Positions 53,876-64,000 of a stretch of DNA of 64,000 nt are shown piece by piece; position 1 is the first letter of the stretch, and each line of letters starts with the position of its first letter. This stretch comes from Sporothrix humicola (lineage: Eukaryota > Ascomycota > Sordariomycetes > Ophiostomatales > Ophiostomataceae). A model generated the notes under the pieces. That model ran no database searches. It was not told the DNA's origin and saw nothing but the letters and a program-made list of their open reading frames with translations. The translations under genes were made by a program, and so were the position numbers. Location: positions 186,001-250,000 of the forward strand of contig WNYE01000038.1 in the NCBI GenBank assembly GCA_021396245.1, read 5' to 3'.

Positions 53876-56202
53876 TTACTGCACCTGTGACACGACCTCG
53901 CTGGCCTTGGCCAGAGCATCGACCATCTGCTGGCACTCCTTCCTCCGCCGCACCGTGTAGTCGCTCTCCTTGAGCAGGTCGTCGAGCGCATCCGTCCGGT
54001 ACATGTTCTCGAGCAGCTCGCGCTGCATCTCGTCTTTTGTGAATCTGTTAAGAGCGTGTGTTAGTAAATGAAGAATTAAAGGGAAAGTTCATCTGTCTCG
54101 AGTGGGGCTTGGACTTACTGGACAAGGTTTAGCATAATGGCCTTGGGGACCATGTCGATCATTGTGCGCTTGACAATGTTGTAGTAGGACTGGATCAGCA
54201 GCTTGATGACCTCGACCTCGACGTTTTCGCGCTCCGAGAGCGTGCCCGACGCCTTGAGCATGGCTGGCGGTGCCTCCATGGCGGCGGCCTTCTTCTTGTT
54301 CTTGGCGGCAAAGAAGCTGCCGAAGAAGCCGCTCTCCTTGTCGGTATCGAGGGTAGGGCTGGCGGCGCGTGCGGGCGTGGCCGAGGCGGGCAGGGGCTTT
54401 CCAGTCTTGGGGTCGACCTGGACGGGCTTGGAGGGGTTGTGGCGCTCGTTGACAATGGCCATGGCGCGGTGGCCGTTCAGGAAATCAGGGTGGCCCGTGT
54501 TGATATAACAGGCCTCCATGGACACGAGATCGCGGACGAGCTTGTTGGTGGGCTCCATGGCCTTCTTGAAGAAGGAGATGACAACGGCGTGGATCTTCTC
54601 CTTGAGCTGCGGGTAGCGGCGGAACAGCGATTTGCTCAGCGAGTTGGTCAGGATGCGCACCAGCTCGTCGTAGACAAGCGAGATACACTTGAGACTGGGC
54701 TCCTCGAGACGCTTGATCTGCTGCTTGACAATCAGCTCAAAGGCGGTGGTGCCGACGAACAGGGCAGGCGAAGAACCGGACGAGTTGTACAGTATGGTGC
54801 GGATGTCGACGTCCTTGACCTGGTCAAAGGGGTCAATGGCCTTGACACCGTTCGAGTACAGCTCGTGGAAGACGAAAGAAATACGCGCACCACCAGACAG
54901 CTCGACGCTCGACAACTCCGTGTTGTTGCCGTCGAGGACTGTGCGCCACTCGTTGGTGAACTCGGTGATGATGTTGAGCACGACGTTGGCGTTGTTACCC
55001 AGAATCGAAGGGCCCAGACTCTCGAGCTCGGCCGAGTACTTTTGCAGAGAGCCAGCGATGCGGGCCTTGATGTCGGGAAGAGTCTGCTTGATGTGCATCA
55101 GCAGAATCAGGTTCAGCTTGCGCGCCAGGTAGGGCGTACCGCAGTAAGAGCTCTTGTTGCGGTAGGCCTTGTGGGTCTCGAAAAAGTTCTTTTCCGCCTC
55201 GAGGGACATCTGAATCGGCTTCTTATTGTCGATATCGCGCTGGCCACGGTTGACGACGGGGACGTAGCCGAGACGCAGGGGAATGATGCGGCCGGCGAGA
55301 ATGTCGACAACGTCCGTGCCATCGTCCATCAGATCGACCTTGGTCAGAACACCAATGGTGCGCTGACCCTCTGGGTCGACCTCGCGGGCAAGCTTGAGAC
55401 CATCCGAGTTGGCGAGATCCTGGTTGGCGGCGGTGACGGCGAGGACAATGGCGTTGGGCTTGGAAATGTACTTCATGACCATGTCGCGGATCTGGCGCTC
55501 AATGTCGCGGGGCTGGTCGCCGACGGGGACCTTGGTGAGACCGGGCAAATCGACGAGGGTCAGGTTGAGGACGTTGGGCGAATAGACGCGCAGGTTGATG
55601 GGGGCGGGCGAGATGCCGGCATTGCGGCCGACCTTGGCCTCGGTCTCGCGGCTGATCTCGTCGCGGATCTTGTTGAAATCAAAGAACTTCTGGCCGGGGA
55701 TGTGAAGGAACTCGCCCCACTCGTCGACGTTGGCAGCCTTGTCGGTGTTGCCGTTAGCGACCTCTTCTTTGGAGCCGTTTGCTGAGCTGCCTGCCGGGCG
55801 GTTGATGAGCTGCAGCACGAGCGGCCGCCGTGTGACGATACCGGAGCCTCGGGGGAGGCTGCAAGGGGTTAGTATATGCTGCAATATGTTTTAAGTTGTT
55901 ATTCTGACGTTGTTCACCCCACCAATACTTACAAGTCACGGCCAACAATGTTCTCGAGCACGGAACTCTTTCCGCTGGACTGACTGCCGACGACGACAAT
56001 CTGGGGAAGATCGATCGGGTTGTTGACGTTGATGGTCACAAAGACATCCTGGAGCTTGTTGACAAGCCTGTAGTAGCGTTAGTATATCGTATCGAGACCA
56101 GGATGAAAAGAACACGTAGGGCTGGGGAGGGCGAAGGACGCACTGGATCAGGGCCGGATCAGAAATGCCACCCGGCGTGGCCAGGCTCGTCTGGCCGGAC
56201 AT
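53876..56202 (-). CDS. VPS1: Vacuolar sorting dynamin Vps1, four exons, 700 aa
   Basis: Exons are 56202..56144, 56067..55933, 55858..54119 and 54044..53876; introns are 74-76 nt. Splicing restores ALIQLVNKLQDVF, GRDFLPRGSGIVTRRPL and LVQFTKDEMQ. GTPase motifs are G1 GSQSSGKSS (47-55), the switch-I Thr in GIVTRRP, G3 VDLPGLTKV and G4 LTKVD. The stalk follows, then an insert of low complexity (KPLPASATPARAASPT) and the GTPase effector domain with QSYYNIVKRTMIDMVPKAIM, ending RRKECQQMVDALAKASEVVSQVQ. There is no pleckstrin domain or Pro-rich tail, as expected for Vps1. It acts in Golgi-to-vacuole traffic, endosomal recycling and peroxisome division. The length equals the yeast protein's usual size of about 700. 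Confidence 0.96.
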
Positions 56203-56214
56203 GGTTTCTGGATG

Positions 56215-56580
56215 GTGCTGCTGGATGCGGCGAGACGACTAGAAAAGGAGAAATCGAGAGAGGACAAGCGAAGCCTCGTCGTTGAAGATAACAGCGCACG
56301 GCGCTATTCAGGGGGGAATCTTCGAGGGAGGGCGCGTGCCGTGGTTTGTTTTCGCTCGAAAAGAAGGAGAGAGGACGTAGGTCGGGACCCGGAACTTGTG
56401 ATGGAGAAGCCGGAGAATGTCGCGTGGGCGGGTGGCCGGTCGTGGATAAGGGGACTGACCGAGAGTAAGAGGAGGGGCGGATGTTGTTTTTGTTTTGTCG
56501 GTGAAGGATGAAGCTTCGAAAGCTGAAAGAAGGACGCAAGAAAGGGAGAGAGAGCTCGACAAGAGAGATCTAGCACCTAA
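56215..56580 (-). promoter_or_regulatory. Pyrimidine-rich tract upstream of VPS1
   Basis: The plus strand is rich in gagaga and aggaag, so the VPS1 sense strand is CT-rich immediately before its ATG. Probable leader and core promoter. Confidence 0.4.
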
Positions 56581-59500
56581 AAAAGCAAAGCAGCAAGTGA
56601 TGCAGAATGCAGAAGAAGAACTAGATGCACAGGCGGGCTGTCGCAATTGGGGAAACGAAGTGTGAGAAAAGGCGTGTGATTCTGTGGTGGTGGTGGGAGG
56701 TCGTTTTGGTCGTTGGGGGGAAAACGGTGATGCCTGGTGGCCGATAGCGAATAGCCAACGCCACACTACGAAAACCCACACAAAGGCCAACAAACAGGGG
56801 CGAGACAACGACGCTCGCACCTGCTTGCGGCGCTGTTGCTGTGCGGGCCTTGCCAGCAATGCCAGCCCAGCAAGTGCGACCCGACATGTGTGCCTCCCCT
56901 GCCCCCCTTGACTACAGCCCACCTTCCCCCATTTTGGGTAATTACAGCTTGTCTTGATTGGGAATGGCGCGTCATGTGACCTCCACTGCCACGCAATTGA
57001 GAGGCTTCTCGACTATTCTGCCGCCTGTCACCGCCCTTAGATCACCCAGGCACCCGTATTTTGGTCAAATTCGGGCAATCTAGGGGTGTTCTTGGTGTTT
57101 TTGCCCCTGTGGCTGTTGCGCACTACGCCGCGCTTGTCCCCTGGACGTTTTGGTCCGTTGGGCGCCGTTTTGGCATCCAGCGCCCAACGCCAGGCACCGC
57201 CGAGACTGACATATTGCGCGCAGAATTCGAGGATAATACACATAATACAGCCTGAAACCAAACAAGGGCTTGACGCAAAACAGACAAAGACACGGGAAAA
57301 GGAGGAAAGGAAAGGAGGCGAAACGAAACAAAAGGAGCAGGAGAAGGACGGACTGCGAAGAAAGGAGGAAGGAAATGAGACAGCAAATGAATGCGCAAAT
57401 GTCAGTAAGCCGGAGCGATGTTGATGGTAGCCTCGTGAAGTATTCACTCTTTCTGGACAACGACGCGCGGCTGCGAATGATGATGACCGTACGACGAGGC
57501 GACAACAAAGAAACTGTTTATCGCTGCCTGATAGGAGCTGTACTTCGTGTTTCTCGTCTCGAACGCTGGTCCTCGGACTACTTCACGACTCCAGCGTGGG
57601 TCTCCGTTTTTGATGATTCTGTGCGGCAACACCAACGGTACCGTCCGCGAAGCCACACACCCGCCCAGACCCTAACTTTGTGTCATGTTGACAAGTATTG
57701 GCCTCGTTCAGGGACCTGCCGTCGAAAACCTAGCATTTTGATTGTAGCTTTGGGATATTTTTGATTTTGAAGTACAGCTGGAAGGGAGGAAGGGTCTTTG
57801 TCGAGGAGCAAGGAGGCCGAAGAAAATTATGTGCCCATTGTATCGGATATGATATGTCGAGTGGGTAAGGGAGGAGCTAGTTGTGATTGCCTATTATTCT
57901 ATCCAAGTTAGCAAATGAAGGCTGCTTGTCTGAAGGAAGAAATTGATGCCGAGCGTGTATTCACAGAACTCACGATACTTGATAGAAACTGTGGTAGACG
58001 TTAACGAACAACGGGGAACGAAGATCCAGTAGTTTGTGTGAATACATAAGAAGAAGAAATAGAGTTTATAATTATAAAGGGAGAAAATTGGGAGAAATAG
58101 GCTCTTGCAAGAGGACAAAATGACAGAAACTCGCCTACAGACATACCGGATAGAGCTCACGTAAACATTGTGTGCAGTTCTTCTGTGCCATAGACGACAT
58201 AATTTTAAGTATACTCTTCTAGCCTGGACCCTTGGGCGTGTCACGGGAGGTATATCACACAATATCGGGGCGTATCGACTTGTAGGAGGAGAGGAGAGCG
58301 AGTCCATTGATCATGCGCGTGCAATAGATCAAAAATAGCATCTACAGGCGGTAGTAACACATGATATGACGTCTTTGTCTGATTTTTCCCGGGAAGGGGG
58401 CGTGCCATCGCCATCATCATGACCGCGAACCGTCGTGCCGTACTGGAATTTGAATTCAAAGAGGCAACTGGCCGTTGACCATGATAGTCAGGGGCACACC
58501 AGCTGTTAAAGGGATAGAAGCGACAGATCATGATGAGCAAAGATAAGGTACCGCTGCCGCGTGTCTCTTCTGGCTTGCGGTCCCGTCAATTTTGTTTTTC
58601 TTCCTCTTTGTCATTCCTCGACAATCTGGCATCTGGGCACATGTTACGTCAAATCTACCACAAGAGATCTGAGATCCGGCGCCTGTGACCGCGACAAAGA
58701 CGGAAGAGGCGAGGAAATAACGAATGCCAAATGCCTCACGCCTCCCACATGGCCACCATGGCCACTGCCGAGTGGATCTTGAGCGGTCAGATGAGCCCGA
58801 CGAGCGTAATCTACAATCTACGAGTGTAAATATACTGGCTTGACACACGAGACGGGAGGGTGACAGTGGCAGTGACAGCGAGGCGCGTGGCATTCAAGTA
58901 GAATATAAGAACGAGGCAACTGCGCAGGCGAAACAGACCTCAAGATCCTGATTGTGATATAGATGCCAAGAGGTGAAGAAATCCATTTGAAAAGTGAAGA
59001 TGAAGGAGAACTCGAGGAAAACCGACGAGGGAACTGGGTGGTCTGCAGGTATTAGGAAAACCGCCTGAAAAATTGAAGGAGAGGCATACGAGAATGGGGA
59101 GATGTGAGCGACATCCAATCACATCTCCCGGCAAGTTTTTCGTGACTTGAGATCATCCGTCACAAGAAACCGGGAAAGCTGTCGTGCCTGCACATGGTGA
59201 GCTAGGATGTATCGGGTAGTCAAATTCGAGCGCAAAAAACACTGAAGGGAGGAGAATGAAATCAATGTGAAAATAAAAATATGAAAATAAAAAAAGGGAA
59301 AGGAACAGAAAAACAAAATAGGCGCAATGGAAGCGATGATGGGAGCTAGGGAAGGGGAGACGCGGTTGGCCTTCTTTCTGTTGCAAGTAATTTTGTATAT
59401 TTCCTCTTGTCCATTTTGATATTTGATATCCAGTCTTTTTTTTTTTGTTTTTACTTTTTGATATCACAAGCTCTCCGTCGCTCTCCATCCCTGGGCACTT

Positions 59501-62500
59501 AGACTAACAAGTACGGGGTAGCCACAAGACGGCGACAATGTAGGAGCATACGCGTGGAGAGCATGCACGGCGCATGGGCCATGTAGTGACCAGGTGCATG
59601 GCAGGTACTGAGGTGGACGTAGAGGGGGGTGTGCTTGCGACTGGCGCGGCATGAGAGATTTTTGAGAAAGTCGACTAAAAAAAGCTTGTTTTATTTCCAG
59701 CGTTCCACCTGTTCTTGTTTTTATTTCTTTATTTTTTCCCCCCCCTCTGATGTATTTTATCACTTTCTTTTTCAATTTGTTTTACTCACCGATACTGCAA
59801 CGGTTCGTGCAGGATAGGTGGACATAGCTCCTTGCGTTGGAGGAGGAGGGTCGCATCATCCATCTTGTTTCCATCCTACGCGGGACCCTCTACCGAATGG
59901 AGTTTGAGCTTTCTTCCTGCTAGCAAATAAGAAGCCCGCACTTCATGATGACGAGTTGCGGGAATCGAAGCATATGTAGGTGAGGGAGAGGAGATGTATT
60001 TGGACGGATTAGAACGAACGTATTATTCAAAGACACTGATATAAAAACAGTCTTCATTTTCAAGTGTGTGCTCAATACAGTTTGAGAATTGAAGTTAAAT
60101 ATTGACCACCTTCCTGCGAAGCAATGAATATCAAAAAGAAAAGGACGTATCCAACAAGCGGTGAAATACAGTATGGCCATCAAGAGAGGAAGGGATGTCG
60201 AGAAAGCGAGGTCGAGGAGGAGGGACATCCCCCAAATTCCAATTCCAGGGACCGGCGGTGTGGGTCAGTCGCGCATGGGAGACAAGCTCACTCACAGACA
60301 GTTCGTAACACAAAACAGACAGAGACAAGCTCACAAGAGCTAAGGGAAGCTGCCCGTGTTTGGCAACCCGTCACCATCCGCTAGGATCGCCGTTGGTGGA
60401 CAACATCTTGTAAAATGCCATGAGGGAAAAGCTAACAATATGGGCCTGGCTACAGGGGAGCTAGACAATCAGCCGGCAGGTGCTCTGTAGGGGGACCCCG
60501 TAGCAGGTTTTTGACAATGTGCAAGTCGCTGGAGTGGGCTGTACCTTATTGCCCTATTGTAGAGTAGAAAAATTGCCCTCGTTTGGCTTGAAACAAAGGC
60601 AGGCGCGCCGTCGCAAGGAATGGGCCACTCACCAGAGGGTAGGAGCGATCAAGTAAATTTTACACAATGGAAAACAAAGGAAAGAGCGCAGGACGTCGCA
60701 AACTGAGAAGGAGAGAAGGGGAAAAAAAAATGAAAATTGGATCACAGACAAGAATTGCCGCGTCAAGGCCGGTTCGACGAGAGCAAATGGCAAAATTGGA
60801 CAATCACAACGTCGTAAAAATGATTTACAAGAAAATTTTTCAAAAGACTTTGATAACTTTTTCATGGAGTTTTCTTGTCCATCGAAAGCCACTGCAACGT
60901 CGTGTAAGTCGAGATGGGATTAGACTCGTATTTGCCCACTAAAAGCAGTTGAAAAGCGTGTGAGACCAGGAAAAAGCGGGTACCTGCCCGTGGAACGCAC
61001 AGACAAAAAAGACACAAAACGCGTGGGAGCTCGATCCTTCCTTCCGTTGTAGCATTTGGGGATTTTGGTGCATTTTGGCCCTATTCATCCCATGCCGTTT
61101 TAGTGTGACGTCAGTATTTGGTCCAATCGCGCTTCTAGAACCTTAGGGCTACTGCGACTGCGACTTCTTCGACCTGTGATTGCGAATGCGACTTCCGCTT
61201 GTTGAAATTATTTGTGGTGCTTTTCCCTTGACTTCCTTTTCCAGCAGTTGTTCCCTAGCGTGTCAAAGCCTCCGAAGTGTCTTTGACGAATATCAGACAA
61301 GACTCGAGAAAGGCAAGAACGATCCTGTTAGTGGTTTGCGCTTTCCTCTGCGTGAATCTCAAACAACGCCCCAAACAGCCCCTACCCATAATTGGGATCT
61401 TCGCCAAGTAGAGAGATATCTGTGTGGAAGCAAAGATATAGCGAGTGTTCATATGCACCCACTGTATGCTCGTTTCTCTTTCCCCTCTGATACTTTTTCC
61501 TTTTCTCTCCTGGGTAACAGCGATGACCTTCCCTGGGATGGACGTAATCTGACGATACTCGAGTCTCTCCAATAGCTGACGGGAGGCCGCCCACCGCTGC
61601 AGGCGCCCGAAAAAAATGATGCAGAATGAGATAGTGCCAGAGTAACACTGATAATACATCACTGAATGCACTCGATACTACATGGATCTGCTCACACACC
61701 GGCATATGATACGAACCTGAAAACATGAACTACAGGCTTAGAGTAGCACCTGACCGCTCGAGAGGAAGACTTTCAAGTTGGTGGCTGTAAACGGCAATTG
61801 CTAGGGAATTCGAGGAGGCAAAGAAGAAGGAGACAGCCCAAAAAGATAGGTCGCGGAATCCAACGGTTTAGGGGAGGCAAGAACGACCAACATGCACTGC
61901 AATGGGAGGAAGGAAAGATGGAAGCACCTGGAAGAGAGAGCTTACAGGCGGCAAGAGCGAACATTCTCTCTTTCTTTGGCAGGCAAGACCGAACAGTGGG
62001 CAAAACACCAAAAACACCACAATATCTCGCATCCAACAGTGGGCAAAAACAGGAAAAAAAAACTAGCAAAACAGCGGGCCATCACAGGCCAGAACAGCAA
62101 TAGGGGAGATTGGGCGTATCAAAGGGGGCATTCTTCCATTTGTTTTAGGCGGGTGGAAAATATTATCTGGTGCATTGACGGTGTAGGGATAGATGGATTC
62201 TTTTGGAATTTTCCTCTTTCTTTGGTGTGCTTGTCTCCTCTCTGTCGCTCTTTCCTCATTCTATCTCGCCCGTGTCTCTCTTGATCGTGCCGTCCATATA
62301 CGCCCCCTCCCCTTTCGGTCCTTCATTTCTATAGTATGGATACACCTTCTTGACTTGCACCAAGAAAGGGAACCAGTGGCTGTGCCCACCAGACAAAGGA
62401 AAGGCGACGCAAGGAAAGAAGGAAACAGCCAGAGCTAGTCGGCGAGCAACGGACAACAGGCGGTGGACAAAAGGGCAAAAACCGGAAAAGCAGCCTAAGA

Positions 62501-63576
62501 TAGCGCTGTAAGTACGAGTTTCTGTTCGCATACTGTACGCTGTAATTAGGAATATTCACCCTTATGCTCCCTGTAATCTCCATTCCAGAGGGGCGCTGGC
62601 GTGTTCTCTATGAGCGAATTTCAGAAATCATGGGCATCTCTCGATCCCCCCTCACCTTTCGTCCTGTTTTGCTCCTGCCTCCCCAACACCCACCCAGACC
62701 CCCTATTTTGCTCGACAGTATTTTTTGCGTCTTCACGTCTTTTGATTAATTCTCGACCTGTGGACCTTTTTTAACACAGAAAATTTCGTCAAGAGAAGAA
62801 GAAAAATCGAACAAGATGAAGACTCGAAAGAAAGTTGAAAATACGTAAAAAGAATCCATGGAAGAAAAGAACAAAAGGATGGAGTGGAATTGAAGAGGGA
62901 ACAAGAAAAACAAGAAAAGGGACAAGTGAGGCATACGACATACTCTCAATGGTAGTAGGTGAAGGCAGATCCTCCTGTAGCTCGCTTACAGGAAGAGGAA
63001 ATACTTGGGACAAGGGCAATGAAGTGAAAGAAGAGGACACTGCCACACACCACACTGAAAGAGAGAACCAACAGCAAAATAAATGTAGCATCTAACAAAC
63101 ACTACTCTACCGTATTGCCTCTTTTCTCGTAGTGGACGATAAAGGACTGACTGCCTACCTGGGCAAGGCGCCGCCTGTGGCTCCCAATGGCTTGACTTAC
63201 ACGGTGCTGCCGCACAGTCTTTCCTTTTGACTGTCTTGTCTCTTTTCATTTGCCCATCACCGAATTTCCACTTACACGCGACTTGGGGCTATTATGTGGT
63301 GGCAGTTGGTGTGCTGGTGTAAATTTTGATTTCGCCATTGTTTTTTTTCTAGAGACCTCGTCGTGCCCTCTTCCCCTGGCACTCTCAAAACCACACTCAA
63401 AACAAACGCACACCCTCTACATTCTCTCTTTTCACCCCCTTCAACTTGTAGATCCGTGATATATTCTCACGAGAAAGATACATTACGCACACAATTTATT
63501 TTTCGCTATGGAAGAGTCTGATATCATGGCCGACGCGTGCACTTTACACGTGCGCCCTCGCCCTCGAGGCGTTTCG

Positions 63577-63584
63577 TATAAAGG
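63577..63584 (+). promoter_or_regulatory. TATA box TATAAAGG
   Basis: A good TATA match lies 361 bp before the ATG of the right-edge gene, followed by a long CT-rich leader. The direction and spacing fit. Confidence 0.4.
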
Positions 63585-63659
63585 CCATCGATATCCTGCA
63601 TCTTCATCATCGTTTTTGTTTTTCTTCTTGTTTGTTTTTCCCTTTCATCGTAGATCTTT

Positions 63660-63905
63660 GCATCTGACTCGTCTTTTATTTTGATTTCTCTTTCGGAATC
63701 CCTCGTGCCCTCTCTCCCCTCTTCTCTCCCTCCTCGCATTCTTGCTTGGAACCCGTTCCTCTTCTCTCTTCTTTTCTCCTTTCTCACCTTTCTCCTTTCC
63801 TTCTTCCTTCCCTCCTTTTCCTTTTTCTCTCTCCCATATTCTTCTTCTCCTAATTCTCCTATTCCCTCATCACATAGTCGCAGACCCCCCCTTTCTCAGG
63901 CACAA
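63660..63905 (+). promoter_or_regulatory. CT-rich leader of the right-edge gene
   Basis: About 240 bp of nearly pure pyrimidine runs (CTCTTC, TTCCTTC) lie on the sense strand and change to an A-rich stretch just before the ATG. This is a common pattern before highly expressed fungal genes. Confidence 0.45.
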
Positions 63906-63937
63906 GACCACTGAAAAACAAAAAAAAACAAGCAAAA

Positions 63938-64000
63938 ATGTCTGTTCCTGCCAAGAAGACGGGTGACCGTATCTACTGGGAGAACGATGCTGTTGACGAG
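63938..64000 (+). CDS. Start of an unrecognised gene, cut by the window edge
   Basis: An ATG in a good context (AAAAATGTC) follows a TATA box and CT-rich leader, and opens a frame that runs to the edge for 21 codons: MSVPAKKTGDRIYWENDAVD plus E. The third positions are mostly C or G, as in the other genes here. I do not recognise the protein; too little is present to name a family. Confidence 0.55.
   Translation, partial: MSVPAKKTGDRIYWENDAVDE

Larger units (their letters stand above)
56203..63937. other. 7.7 kb gap between VPS1 and the gene at the right edge
   Basis: The two flanking genes are divergent. The left 400 bp is CT-rich on the VPS1 sense strand; the right 300 bp is CT-rich on the plus strand. 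Open frames between them are short and low-complexity, and none reads like a known family. No tRNA, repeat array or mobile element was recognised. Confidence 0.6.

Noticed and set aside
54439..55785. A 448-codon open frame on the plus strand
   Set aside because: It is antisense to VPS1 and arises from GC-rich codon usage; the minus strand gives a full dynamin.
1..64000. Transposon, CRISPR, viral or rRNA content
   Set aside because: No transposase, integrase, reverse transcriptase, long terminal repeats, spaced direct-repeat array or rRNA-like sequence was seen on either strand.

Overview
The window is nuclear DNA of a filamentous ascomycete. The evidence is short introns (55-284 nt, several with a CTAAC-type branch site before the acceptor), GC-rich coding sequence in AT-richer surroundings, CT-rich leaders and a set of fungal gene families (Dug3-type amidotransferase, C6 zinc-cluster regulator, VPS1 and MGM1 dynamins, fungal monocarboxylate-type transporter). 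A Sordariomycete fits the protein sequences and intron habits, but this is inference from memory. No bacterial, organellar, viral or transposon coding sequence was seen.

Layout. Positions 1-537 (-) hold the N-terminal part of a mitochondrial aspartate/glutamate carrier that runs off the window. After a 6.2 kb gap comes a four-exon B-type cyclin (9491..6722, -). A 10.7 kb gap separates it from a divergent two-exon C6 zinc-cluster regulator (20169..22681, +). A 7.9 kb gap follows. From 30.5 to 56.2 kb the DNA is compact, with ten genes: an MFS monocarboxylate-type transporter (+), kynurenine formamidase (-), RNA polymerase III subunit RPC4/RPC53 (-), urease accessory UreD (+), DUG3 amidotransferase (-), the mitochondrial dynamin MGM1 (+), a CDF-family ZRG17-like zinc transporter subunit (-), an unrecognised disordered protein with two C-terminal membrane segments (+), an AMACR/CoA-transferase family III enzyme (+) and the vacuolar-sorting dynamin VPS1 (-). 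A last 7.7 kb gap leads to the first 21 codons of a plus-strand gene at the right edge.

The genes are unlinked housekeeping and metabolic functions (mitochondrial transport and fusion, cell cycle, Pol III transcription, NAD synthesis, urease maturation, glutathione turnover, zinc supply to the secretory pathway, lipid metabolism, vacuolar trafficking). Nothing suggests a secondary-metabolite cluster or operon. The notable features are the contrast between the compact core and the long non-coding gaps; pyrimidine-rich tracts that lie on the sense strand of the neighbouring gene; two coding mini-exons of 12 and 15 nt; a perfect 10-bp inverted repeat just before the ureD start; a D-box variant in the cyclin; possible dual targeting of the AMACR protein; and a ZRG17-like protein that lacks the usual metal-site residues. 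No convincing undescribed system was found. No tRNA, rRNA or CRISPR array was recognised by eye. All splice sites were placed by reading the sequence and are untested.
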